Shown here in pieces: positions 16,762-24,126 of a DNA stretch of 64,000 nucleotides. The DNA lies in the NCBI GenBank assembly GCA_025464445.1, contig JAODLY010000016.1, positions 1 through 64,000 of the forward strand, written 5' to 3'. Each line of letters begins with the position of its first letter. Within the stretch, counting starts at the first letter, position 1. A program made the translations under genes and the position numbers. Origin of the DNA: Rhodoglobus sp. (GTDB lineage Bacteria > Actinomycetota > Actinomycetes > Actinomycetales > Microbacteriaceae). The notes under the pieces are model-generated. The model worked only from the letters and a program-made list of their open reading frames with translations. It did not search any database and was not told where the DNA came from.

Positions 16762-17507
16762 CGCAGCTCCTCGAGCAGCTCGAGCGCGAACCGCAGGCTC
16801 ATCGCGCGGCGCCAGTCTGGCGCGCCGTGTGCATCGTCATACCAGTCGTCGAGCGCGTCGATGCCGCGGATGAGCTCCTCGGCGGTGTCGAAGTGCACTT
16901 GATGTGGGCGCTCGGTTCCGCCCGAGACTGTTACGACCCCGGGCCGGGCGATTACCAGCGTGCCGGTGCGGCCGAGGGGCGACAGGGAGATGCGGCGGAA
17001 CCCGGTGCGCTCGAGCGACGCGAGGGGGATCTCGATCGAGCGGATCACCTCGCCGGGCCCGAGCAGGTTGCGCTGCACACCGGTGACGAAGTCCACGGCC
17101 GGCACGCTCCGCTCAGAAGTCGCCGTCCAGAGCACGAGTGTCGCGTCGAGGGCCACCGCGAGGGATGTCATGGGCCCGGCGGGCAGGGACAGCGCGATGT
17201 TGCCGCCGACGGTCGCGACGCCCTGCACCTTCCACGACGCGAGCAGGGAATCCGCGCACTGGCGGAACAGCGGGGAATCCGGCAGCTCGCGCAGTGACGC
17301 GATCGTGCAGGTGGCGGCGATGGAGAGGAACTCGTCGATGCGCGTGACGGGGGCCCACGGCATCCCGAGCAGATCGACGACACCGGTGGCCTGCTGTGGC
17401 TCCGAATACAACCACGTGCCACCGCCGATGACGACCTCGCCGGGCGCGAGAGCGAGGTCGCCCCGTGTGCGGGCGACGCGGGCGGACTGCACGGTGATCA
17501 GGTCCAT
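16758..17507 (-). CDS. FAD-binding subunit of molybdenum hydroxylase (CoxM/XdhB-like)
   Basis: About 249 residues from the ATG at 17507. Two further ATGs at 17525 and 17528 would add six or seven residues, so the start is uncertain. The N-terminal FAD motif is G-G-G-T-W-L near residue 28 and the second is V-G-G-N-I-A-L near residue 100, in place of the usual G-G-N-L/I; a CO_deh_flav_C-like region follows. It is shorter than typical subunits (about 280 residues). It would accept electrons from the [2Fe-2S] clusters of the adjacent 871-residue protein and pass them to NAD or another acceptor. It is the first gene of this leftward pair. Confidence 0.82.
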   Translation of the reverse strand: MDLITVQSARVARTRGDLALAPGEVVIGGGTWLYSEPQQATGVVDLLGMPWAPVTRIDEFLSIAATCTIASLRELPDSPLFRQCADSLLASWKVQGVATVGGNIALSLPAGPMTSLAVALDATLVLWTATSERSVPAVDFVTGVQRNLLGPGEVIRSIEIPLASLERTGFRRISLSPLGRTGTLVIARPGVVTVSGGTERPHQVHFDTAEELIRGIDALDDWYDDAHGAPDWRRAMSLRFALELLEELR

Positions 17508-17532
17508 TGTGGGTCGAGTCAACATCATGGAT

Positions 17533-17548
17533 GTGACGCGCGTGTAAC
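17533..17548. promoter_or_regulatory. GTNAC-N6-GTNAC box upstream of the molybdenum hydroxylase operon
   Basis: GTGAC-N6-GTAAC on the plus strand (GTTAC-N6-GTCAC on the minus strand), 26 bp before the preferred ATG at 17507. It fits the GlnR-type half-site pattern seen at 8995 and 14125. If translation starts at 17528 the box would be only five bases away, which favours the shorter start. Confidence 0.5.
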
Positions 17549-17610
17549 GGTGTCGGCGGCGGGTCGCCGAAACCCTCGCGACGCCGGGGGCCCGCCCGTA
17601 GGATCGGGTC

Positions 17611-18738
17611 ATGGCGAAGACGGCGGTCCACTTCGGTGCTGGCAACATCGGGCGCGGCTTCGTCGCACAGTTTCTGCACGAGAGCGGGTACGAGGTCGTC
17701 TTCGCCGACGTGAGCGATGAGCTCATCGGCGCCCTGCAGGCGCAGTCGAGCTACCACGTCATCGAGGTCGGCGAGGGGGCGCAGACGCGCGTGGTCGACA
17801 ACTACCGCGCGCTGAACTCGCGCACCCACGAGGCCGAGGTGATCGCGGCCATCGCGACCGCCGATATCGTCACGACGGCGGTGGGCGCCCGCATCCTGCA
17901 GTTCGTCGCCCCCGTGATCGCGAAGGGGCTCAACGAGCGCACCGATCCGCAACCGCTCGCGATCATCGCCTGCGAGAACGCGATCGGAGGCACCGACATC
18001 CTCGCCGCCGAGGTGCGCAAGCACGCGCCGGCGCATAACGCGATCTTCGCGAACTGCGCGATCGACAGGATCGTGCCCGAACAGTCGGGCGGGCTGGATG
18101 TCACCATCGAGTCGTTCTTCGAGTGGGTTGTCGACAGCACACCCTTCCACGGCGCGACGCCCGACATCTATGGCGTGACCTGGGTGGACGACCTCGAGCC
18201 GTTCATCGAGCGCAAGCTCTTCACTGTGAACACGGCTCACGCCGCCGCCGCGTACCACGGCATCGACCGCGGTTTCGTGTCGATCCGCGAGGCGCTCGCC
18301 ACCCCAGAGTTGCAGGCCGAGATCCGCGCGGTGCTGGCGGAGACCAAGGAGCTGCTCGTGGCCAAGCACGGCTTCGACCCCGACGAGCAGCAGGCCTACA
18401 TCGAGAAGACGCTCAAGCGCATCTCGAACCCCGACCTGCCGGACACCTGCGAGCGCGTCGGCCGCAATCCGCTGCGCAAGCTCTCCCGGCACGAGCGCTT
18501 CATCGGCCCCGCCGCCGAACTGGCCGAGCGCGGTCTCGAGACCTGGAACCTGCTCAACGCGGTGGGGGCCGCACTGCGCTTCGACGTGGAGGGCGACGCC
18601 GAGAGCATCGAACTGCAGGCGATGCTGTCGAGTGGAACGGCGGTGGACGCTCTTGCCCAGACCATCACGGGGCTCGAGCCGTCGCATCCCCTGTTCGCAG
18701 GCGTGGTCGAGGTCATCGAACTGCGCCTGGCCCGCTAG
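17611..18738 (+). CDS. mtlD: Mannitol-1-phosphate 5-dehydrogenase
   Basis: A 375-residue polyol dehydrogenase that oxidises D-mannitol 1-phosphate to fructose 6-phosphate with NAD. The N-terminal H-F-G-A-G-N-I-G-R-G-F motif, A-C-E-N at about residue 125, N-C-A-I-D-R-I-V-P and the later K-L-F-T-V-N-T-A-H-A motif are diagnostic of MtlD. No mannitol PTS genes flank it. A TAGGAT hexamer at 17599-17604 ends six bases before the ATG, so the mRNA is probably leaderless. It runs divergently from the molybdenum hydroxylase genes and marks the end of the catabolic cluster. Confidence 0.9.
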   Translation: MAKTAVHFGAGNIGRGFVAQFLHESGYEVVFADVSDELIGALQAQSSYHVIEVGEGAQTRVVDNYRALNSRTHEAEVIAAIATADIVTTAVGARILQFVAPVIAKGLNERTDPQPLAIIACENAIGGTDILAAEVRKHAPAHNAIFANCAIDRIVPEQSGGLDVTIESFFEWVVDSTPFHGATPDIYGVTWVDDLEPFIERKLFTVNTAHAAAAYHGIDRGFVSIREALATPELQAEIRAVLAETKELLVAKHGFDPDEQQAYIEKTLKRISNPDLPDTCERVGRNPLRKLSRHERFIGPAAELAERGLETWNLLNAVGAALRFDVEGDAESIELQAMLSSGTAVDALAQTITGLEPSHPLFAGVVEVIELRLAR

Positions 18739-18772
18739 CCGACAGGACACCCCCGCGCGATAGGGTGTGCGC

Positions 18773-19207
18773 ATGATCGCTGATCCCGACGAGGACGACG
18801 CCCTGTCCTGGGCGGGCGAGACCGACCCGAGTCACGTTGCGGGTCCGCCCGCGGCCGAAAAGCCCAAGCCGAAGACCGAGGTCATCGTCGACGCACCGGC
18901 GAAGCCGGCCACGAGCGCCATCGTGCTCGTCAGCTACGGCATTCTTGCCGGCGCTTACCTGATCTACACGATCGGCTGGGTGGTGTCGGTGCAGCGGCTG
19001 AACGCCGCGCAGGCCACTTCGAGCGAAGTGCTCAACGCCATAATGTTCGGCCTCGGCGAGATCCTCGCGATGGCAAGCCCCGCGATCTGGTTCGGCGCGA
19101 CCTTCCTGCTCACCCGCGGCCGCAAGCCTGTCGCGCGGCTCCTCTGGATTCTCGTCGGGCTCATCGCCGTGCTGCCCTGGCCGTTCGTACTGGGAGCGTG
19201 GATCTGA
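18773..19207 (+). CDS. Uncharacterised membrane protein
   Basis: A 144-residue protein of unknown function. An acidic, Pro/Lys-rich cytoplasmic stretch (about residues 1-42) is followed by three hydrophobic helices near residues 46-70, 82-105 and 118-140. A TAGGGT hexamer at 18761-18766 lies six bases before the ATG at 18773; this leaderless arrangement is the reason for preferring that ATG over an in-frame GTG two codons upstream. Its stop codon overlaps the next gene's start (TGATG), and both encode small membrane proteins, so they may form a complex. Confidence 0.75.
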   Translation: MIADPDEDDALSWAGETDPSHVAGPPAAEKPKPKTEVIVDAPAKPATSAIVLVSYGILAGAYLIYTIGWVVSVQRLNAAQATSSEVLNAIMFGLGEILAMASPAIWFGATFLLTRGRKPVARLLWILVGLIAVLPWPFVLGAWI

Positions 19208-19614
19208 TGGCCTCTGTTTCCGATGCCGAGAACCCGATCGAGGAGGCGGTCGCAGACGACGCCCGTGAGGCGAAACGCGGCCGGTACGGCTGGCTGAGCC
19301 TCATCGTCGCGGCTGTGCTCGGCCTGTTCTACGCCTACGACGTGTGGGAGGCGGTCGGCAACATGATCAACCTTCCCGCCTTCTACGACTCGATCGGCGT
19401 CGGCTCGAAGCACGTGCCGTGGTGGCTGCTCTGGATCGGCGTACTCATCCCCGTGGTCGTCTTCCTGCTTGCCTTCGTCATCGGCCGCAGGCGAAACATC
19501 GGCGAGAAGGCAGTCGTTTTCATCGTGGGGCTCGCGCTCGCGGCGGGCCTGGGCATCGGCGTGCTCGCCCTCGAAGACGTGCTGCGGCCCGTGGTCGTCG
19601 TTGTGCAGAACTAG
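19207..19614 (+). CDS. Uncharacterised membrane protein
   Basis: A 135-residue protein with an acidic N-terminal 25 residues and then about three transmembrane helices (about residues 32-55, 74-95 and 103-130). No catalytic motif is recognisable. Translation is coupled to the preceding gene through a one-base overlap of stop and start. The two products share a design of a charged cytosolic tail plus a helical membrane domain. Function unknown. Confidence 0.72.
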   Translation: MASVSDAENPIEEAVADDAREAKRGRYGWLSLIVAAVLGLFYAYDVWEAVGNMINLPAFYDSIGVGSKHVPWWLLWIGVLIPVVVFLLAFVIGRRRNIGEKAVVFIVGLALAAGLGIGVLALEDVLRPVVVVVQN

Positions 19615-19665
19615 ATCGCGGCGAGCAGGGGCATTTTCACAATCTCGCCCCGGTACCCTGTGCGG

Positions 19666-20286
19666 ATGCGCACCCTGCCCCTCATCGCGTCCGGCGCGGC
19701 AATCGCCCTCCTGCTTGCCGGCTGTGCCACGGCAACCCCGACACCCGTGCCCTCGCCGACGGAGACCGTCGCCCCATACCTCGAACGGGACCTGACCTTC
19801 GACACCGGGGCGGATTACCCCATCGATGTCCCCGTCGGCTTCGCGATCGGGCTGCCGTCCGCCGGCTTCGCGTACCAGTCGACGCTCTCCTACGGCGTCG
19901 TCTACAAAGACGCGACGAGCGGCTGCCTCGCCTTGGTGACAAGCGGTTTCGCGCCCGCCGACGAGGCAGCGAAGATCACGGATGACGCGGCCGGCAGCCT
20001 CTGGGTGGTCGACAACTGGTTCCCCGGCATCGACAATGCGACAGTCACTGACGCGAACCTCATCTGGGTCGGCGGCAACAAGGCCCAGTTCAAGTTCGCG
20101 GATTACATCCGGCCAGACAACGGCAACGAGCAGCTCTACTGGGCGCGTTACGTGAAGTCTGCAAACATCGTGCTTGCCCTCATGGTCGACTGCGGGCCCA
20201 CGAATCCGACGCGCCCGAAGGATGTGGCTGATACGGTGCTCGCCTCCGTCGGCGTCGTTCCCCAGGTCACGACCTTCCCCAAGTAA
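19666..20286 (+). CDS. Secreted lipoprotein of unknown function
   Basis: A 206-residue protein with a clear lipoprotein signal: a hydrophobic stretch ending in the lipobox L-L-A-G-C at about residues 17-21, then a Thr/Pro-rich linker. The mature part has two Cys (G-C-L-A and D-C-G-P) that could form a disulfide, and no known motif. The start at the ATG 19666 is supported by a TACCCT hexamer ending six bases upstream (leaderless); a GTG in frame two codons earlier is rejected for that reason. It stands alone between the membrane-protein pair and serA. Confidence 0.75.
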   Translation: MRTLPLIASGAAIALLLAGCATATPTPVPSPTETVAPYLERDLTFDTGADYPIDVPVGFAIGLPSAGFAYQSTLSYGVVYKDATSGCLALVTSGFAPADEAAKITDDAAGSLWVVDNWFPGIDNATVTDANLIWVGGNKAQFKFADYIRPDNGNEQLYWARYVKSANIVLALMVDCGPTNPTRPKDVADTVLASVGVVPQVTTFPK

Positions 20287-20351
20287 CGCGACGTAGCCTC
20301 CCGAGACTTTCGGTAAAGTTGCGGGGTTCCCCTAACTTAAGGACTCGCCCC

Positions 20352-21944
20352 GTGGCCAAGCCGATCGTGCTGATCGCCGAAGAACTCTCGCCAGCCACCG
20401 TCGAGGCCCTGGGTCCCGACTTCGACGTCGTGAACGTCGATGGCACCGACCGGTCGGCCTTGCTGGCCGCGCTCGCCACCGCGAGTGCAGTGCTCATCCG
20501 CTCCGCGACCAAGATGGATGCCGAAGCGATCGCCGCGAGCCCCGTGCTCAAGGTCATCGCGCGTGCCGGGGTCGGCCTCGACAACGTCGACATCAAGGCG
20601 GCCACCACGGCGGGTGTCATGGTCGTGAACGCGCCGACGTCGAACATCATCTCTGCGGCCGAGCTCACCGTCGGCCACATCCTCTCCCTCGCCCGCCACA
20701 TTCCGGCGGCCCACGGCGCACTCGCCCAGGGCCAATGGAAGCGCTCGAAGTACACCGGCGTCGAGCTCTACGAGAAGACCATCGGCATCATCGGCCTCGG
20801 CCGCATCGGCGCACTCATCACCGCGCGCATGCAGGCGTTCGGCACCCAGATCGTCGCCTACGACCCCTACGTGACGCCCGCCCGGGCCCAGCAACTCGGC
20901 GTTACCCTGCTCTCCCTCGAGGAGCTCCTCGCGCAGTCCGACTTCATCACCATCCACATGCCGAAGACGCCCGAGACGACCGGCATGATCTCGACCGACC
21001 AACTCGCGCTCATGAAACCGACAGCGTTCATCGTGAACGTTGCTCGCGGCGGGCTCATCGACGAGGCGGCGCTGTTCACGGCGCTCAAGTCGGGGCGCAT
21101 CGCCGGCGCCGGCCTCGACGTCTTCGTCGACGAGCCGCCGACCGACTCGCCGTTGCTGGGGCTCGAGAACATCGTGCTTACCCCGCACCTCGGCGCATCC
21201 ACCGATGAGGCGCAGGAGAAGGCGGGGGTGTCGGTTGCGAAATCCGTCCGCCTCGCCCTCGATGGGGAGCTCGTACCCGACGCCGTCAACGTCGCGGGCG
21301 GCGTCATCGACCCGAGCGTGCGGCCGGGCATCCCGCTCATGGAGAAGCTCGGGCAGGTGCTCGCCGGTCTCGCCGACGGGCCGCTTACCAGCATCGAGAT
21401 CGAGGTGCGCGGCGAGATCGTCGAGTTCGACGTGAGCGTGCTCAAGCTCGCGGCGCTCAAGGGAATTTTCTCGAACATCGTTAGCGAATCGGTCAGCTAC
21501 GTGAACGCGCCGCTGCTCGCCGAGCAGCGCGGCATCGCCGTGCGGCTGGCGACGGATGCCGTGAGCGAGGAATACCGCAACCTGCTGACTGTGCGTGGCG
21601 CACTCGGCGACGGCAGCCAGGTGTCGGTGTCTGGAACTCTCACGGGCACCAAGCAGACCGAGAAGATCGTCGAGATCAACGGCTACGACGTCGAGGTGCC
21701 GATCGCCGAGCACCTCATCGTGATGATCTACAAAGACCGCCCCGGCATCGTGGCGATCTACGGCAAGGAGTTCGGCGAAGCCAGCATCAACATCGCCGGC
21801 ATGCAGATCGCCCGGCAGGGCAAGGGCGGCCAGGCACTGTCGGTGCTCACAGTCGACTCGCCGGTGCCGGAGGAGTTGCTCGAGAAGGTGCGCAAGGCGA
21901 TCAAGGCAGACCTGCTGCGGGAGATCGACATCACGGAGTCCTGA
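20352..21944 (+). CDS. serA: D-3-phosphoglycerate dehydrogenase
   Basis: First enzyme of serine synthesis, oxidising 3-phosphoglycerate to 3-phosphohydroxypyruvate with NAD. The 530-residue length is that of the long actinobacterial form: substrate and NAD domains (about 1-315; G-L-G-R-I-G near residue 145, catalytic Arg in N-V-A-R-G-G, Glu in D-E-P, and H-L-G-A-S-T), an allosteric intervening domain (about 320-450) and a C-terminal ACT domain (about 455-530; R-P-G-I-V near its start) that senses serine. The GTG start at 20352 follows a TAAGGA ribosome site. Regulation is expected to be by serine feedback at the protein level. Confidence 0.95.
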   Translation: MAKPIVLIAEELSPATVEALGPDFDVVNVDGTDRSALLAALATASAVLIRSATKMDAEAIAASPVLKVIARAGVGLDNVDIKAATTAGVMVVNAPTSNIISAAELTVGHILSLARHIPAAHGALAQGQWKRSKYTGVELYEKTIGIIGLGRIGALITARMQAFGTQIVAYDPYVTPARAQQLGVTLLSLEELLAQSDFITIHMPKTPETTGMISTDQLALMKPTAFIVNVARGGLIDEAALFTALKSGRIAGAGLDVFVDEPPTDSPLLGLENIVLTPHLGASTDEAQEKAGVSVAKSVRLALDGELVPDAVNVAGGVIDPSVRPGIPLMEKLGQVLAGLADGPLTSIEIEVRGEIVEFDVSVLKLAALKGIFSNIVSESVSYVNAPLLAEQRGIAVRLATDAVSEEYRNLLTVRGALGDGSQVSVSGTLTGTKQTEKIVEINGYDVEVPIAEHLIVMIYKDRPGIVAIYGKEFGEASINIAGMQIARQGKGGQALSVLTVDSPVPEELLEKVRKAIKADLLREIDITES

Positions 21945-21966
21945 AGCAGATTTCTTTCCGCGCCGA

Positions 21967-21993
21967 TGTCAAAAAGCGCGAGTACCGTTCGTC
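21967..21993 (+). promoter_or_regulatory. Candidate ECF42-type promoter
   Basis: TGTCAA (21967-21972) and CGTC (21990-21993) are separated by 17 bases and lie about 50 bp upstream of the YCII/DGPF gene. ECF42 sigma factors are reported to use a TGTCGA-like -35 element with a short C-G-rich -10 element, so this may be the self-controlled promoter of the DGPF-sigma pair. One mismatch in the -35 element keeps the confidence modest. Confidence 0.45.
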
Positions 21994-22043
21994 GCATAGG
22001 CACAGCGCCGCGACTTTCGCGGCACGAACAGGAAGAGAAACCG

Positions 22044-22406
22044 ATGGCCGAAGAGTTCATTGTCATGATCGTCGAGCCCGACTGGGAACCCGCGAACGTC
22101 ACCGAAGAGCAGTGGGCGGAGTCGATGAAGAGCCACGGGGCGTTCGCGCAGGCCGTGGCCGCCGCTGGCGCCCAGATCCTCGGCGGCGACGCGCTGCAGC
22201 CGTCGAGAACCGCAGTGCGCATCACGCCGGGCAAAGACGGCAAGCCGGTGTTCACCGACGGGCCGTTCAGCGAGACCAAAGAGGTCGTGAGCGGCTATTA
22301 CAAGCTCGGGGTGCGCGACGCAGCGCAGGCCAGGGAGCTCGCGGCGCTGTGCCCGACCTCCGGCTGGGTGGAGCTCTACCCGGTGCTGCAGATCGAAGGA
22401 ATGTGA
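22044..22406 (+). CDS. YCII-related / DGPF-domain protein
   Basis: A 120-residue small protein. It contains D-G-P-F at about residues 73-76, the name-giving motif of the DGPF family, inside a ferredoxin-like YCII fold, and begins with E-E-F-I-V-M-I, as family members do. A ribosome site (AGGAAGAG) precedes the ATG at 22044. In many bacteria DGPF genes lie directly next to ECF42 sigma genes, as here, and are their targets; their biochemical function is not known. Confidence 0.85.
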   Translation: MAEEFIVMIVEPDWEPANVTEEQWAESMKSHGAFAQAVAAAGAQILGGDALQPSRTAVRITPGKDGKPVFTDGPFSETKEVVSGYYKLGVRDAAQARELAALCPTSGWVELYPVLQIEGM

Positions 22407-22444
22407 ACTGTAGCCGACGACCGCGTCATGCGGTTGGATGAGAC

Positions 22445-23659
22445 GTGGTCGTCGGCACCCTCGAGCAGGCGTTCAGGCGCGAATGGCCGCGCATGCTCGC
22501 CACCCTCATCAAGTACACCGGCAGCATCGAGCTCGCCGAGGACTCACTGCAGGAGGCGCTCCTGCGGGCCTCGGACGCGCGTGACCGCGCCCTGCTCATC
22601 AACCCGGCGGCCTGGATCACGACTGTCGCCAAGCGCATCGCGATCGACACCGTGCGACGGGATGCCGCGCTGCGCCGCAAACTGCCGCTCCTGGCCGAAG
22701 ACCCGCAGCCGGCCCTGCCCGACGAATCACCGGGCGGGGACGACAGGCTCGGCCTGCTGTTCGTGGCGTGCAATCCCGAGCTAAGCACCGAAACCCGCCT
22801 CGCCCTTGCCCTGCGCTTCGTGTGCGGGGTGCCGACGATCGAGATCGCCGACGCCATGCTGTCGTCCCCGTCGGCTATGGGTGCGCGCCTGAGTCGGGCG
22901 AAGCGCCAGATCGAGCGCGAGGGCATCCGCTTCTCACCGCCGGACGAGCTCGACGGCGGCACACGCACCGAAGACGTGCTGGCGACCGTGCACCTGCTCT
23001 ACACCGTCGGCCACACGGCGTTCGAGGGCGAGCAACTGGGATCCCGGTCGGTCGCGGCGACAGCGATCGAGCTTGCTCGGGCGCTGCATTCCCTGCGGCC
23101 CGACGACCGCGAGGCTTCCGGCCTGCTCGCGCTGCTGCTGTTCACCGACGCGCGGGCATCCACGCGGACCGACGCCGCGGGCGCGATAGTCACCCTCGAG
23201 GATGCCCCACGCGCATCCTGGGACCTGGCGCTCATCGAGGAGGGGCTTTCGCTCGCGGCCGAGGCACTCGGCGGTGGCGGGCGTTTCGCGCTCGAAGCGG
23301 GCATCTCTGGGCTGCACTCGACAGCGCGGGACTGGGCATCAACCGACTGGTCAGCCATCTGCCTGCTCTACGACCGCCTCGTGGAGAGCTGGCCCTCCCC
23401 ATCCGCGATTCTCGCCAGGCTGGTCGCGCGCAGCTTCGTGAACCTCGGCCCGCGAGCAGCCCTCGACGAGCTCGATGAGCTCGAGCCGACCCTGACCGGC
23501 GCCACTGCACGACAGGCTGTCGCGGTCCGCGCCGACCTGCTGCGCCGGCTCGGGCGCATCCAGGAAGCCCGCGACGCGTACATCAGCGCGCGGTCGCACG
23601 AACGCAACGGGCCGGTTCGCGATTACTTCGGACGAAGGGTCGACGAGCTGGGCGGGTAG
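22445..23659 (+). CDS. ECF42-group RNA polymerase sigma factor with C-terminal TPR-like extension
   Basis: A 404-residue sigma factor. Region 2 covers about residues 5-75 (A-E-D-S-L-Q-E-A and R-I-A-I-D-T-V-R-R), region 4 about residues 105-160 (T-R-L-A-L-A-L-R-F-V-C-G and M-G-A-R-L-S-R-A-K). The remaining 240 residues form a helical, TPR-like extension typical of group ECF42, which needs this part for activity. No anti-sigma factor gene is nearby, in line with the group. It follows the DGPF gene with a 38-bp gap and starts with GTG; the weak ribosome site makes the exact start less certain. Confidence 0.88.
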   Translation: MVVGTLEQAFRREWPRMLATLIKYTGSIELAEDSLQEALLRASDARDRALLINPAAWITTVAKRIAIDTVRRDAALRRKLPLLAEDPQPALPDESPGGDDRLGLLFVACNPELSTETRLALALRFVCGVPTIEIADAMLSSPSAMGARLSRAKRQIEREGIRFSPPDELDGGTRTEDVLATVHLLYTVGHTAFEGEQLGSRSVAATAIELARALHSLRPDDREASGLLALLLFTDARASTRTDAAGAIVTLEDAPRASWDLALIEEGLSLAAEALGGGGRFALEAGISGLHSTARDWASTDWSAICLLYDRLVESWPSPSAILARLVARSFVNLGPRAALDELDELEPTLTGATARQAVAVRADLLRRLGRIQEARDAYISARSHERNGPVRDYFGRRVDELGG

Positions 23660-23662
23660 CGC

Positions 23663-24124
23663 TCAGTCTTCGCCGATGTCCTCGTTCCAGAGCGCCGGGT
23701 TCTCGGCGATGAACCTGCCCATGACCTCGATGAGTTCGGGGTCGTTCACGACCGTCAACTGGGCGCCATGCTCAGCCACCCAGTCCTGGCCGCCCATGAA
23801 GTTCTTGTCGTCGCCCACGACGACGCGCCCGATGCCGAACTGCCGCACGAGCCCGGAGCAGTACCAGCACGGCGACAGGGTCGTCACCATCACCGTGTCC
23901 CGGTAGCTGCGCTGCCTGCCCGCGTTGTGGAACGCGTTCGTTTCGGCATGCATCGCGGCGTCGCCATCCTGCACCCTGCGGTTGTGCCCGCTGCCGAGCA
24001 GCCGCCCGTCGGTGCTGAACAGGGCTGCGCCGATCGGGATGCCGCCCTCAGCGAGCCCCTTCATGGCCTCGGCCTTCGCGACTGCGAGTTTCTCCGCGTC
24101 GCTGGCATAGATGGTCTCAGCCAT
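23663..24124 (-). CDS. Cytosine deaminase, CDA-fold (yeast FCY1 type)
   Basis: A 153-residue zinc nucleoside/base deaminase. The zinc site is H-A-E (about residues 59-61, Glu being the proton shuttle) with S-P-C-W-Y-C further on. The C-terminal half resembles the yeast cytosine deaminase branch (V-V-V-G-D-D-K-N-F, D-W-L/V), which converts cytosine to uracil. It is encoded two bases downstream of an NCS1 cytosine/purine permease, so uptake and deamination of cytosine or a similar base are coupled. It is unrelated in fold to the CodA-like amidohydrolase at 7721. Confidence 0.85.
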   Translation of the reverse strand: MAETIYASDAEKLAVAKAEAMKGLAEGGIPIGAALFSTDGRLLGSGHNRRVQDGDAAMHAETNAFHNAGRQRSYRDTVMVTTLSPCWYCSGLVRQFGIGRVVVGDDKNFMGGQDWVAEHGAQLTVVNDPELIEVMGRFIAENPALWNEDIGED

Positions 24125-24126
24125 GC

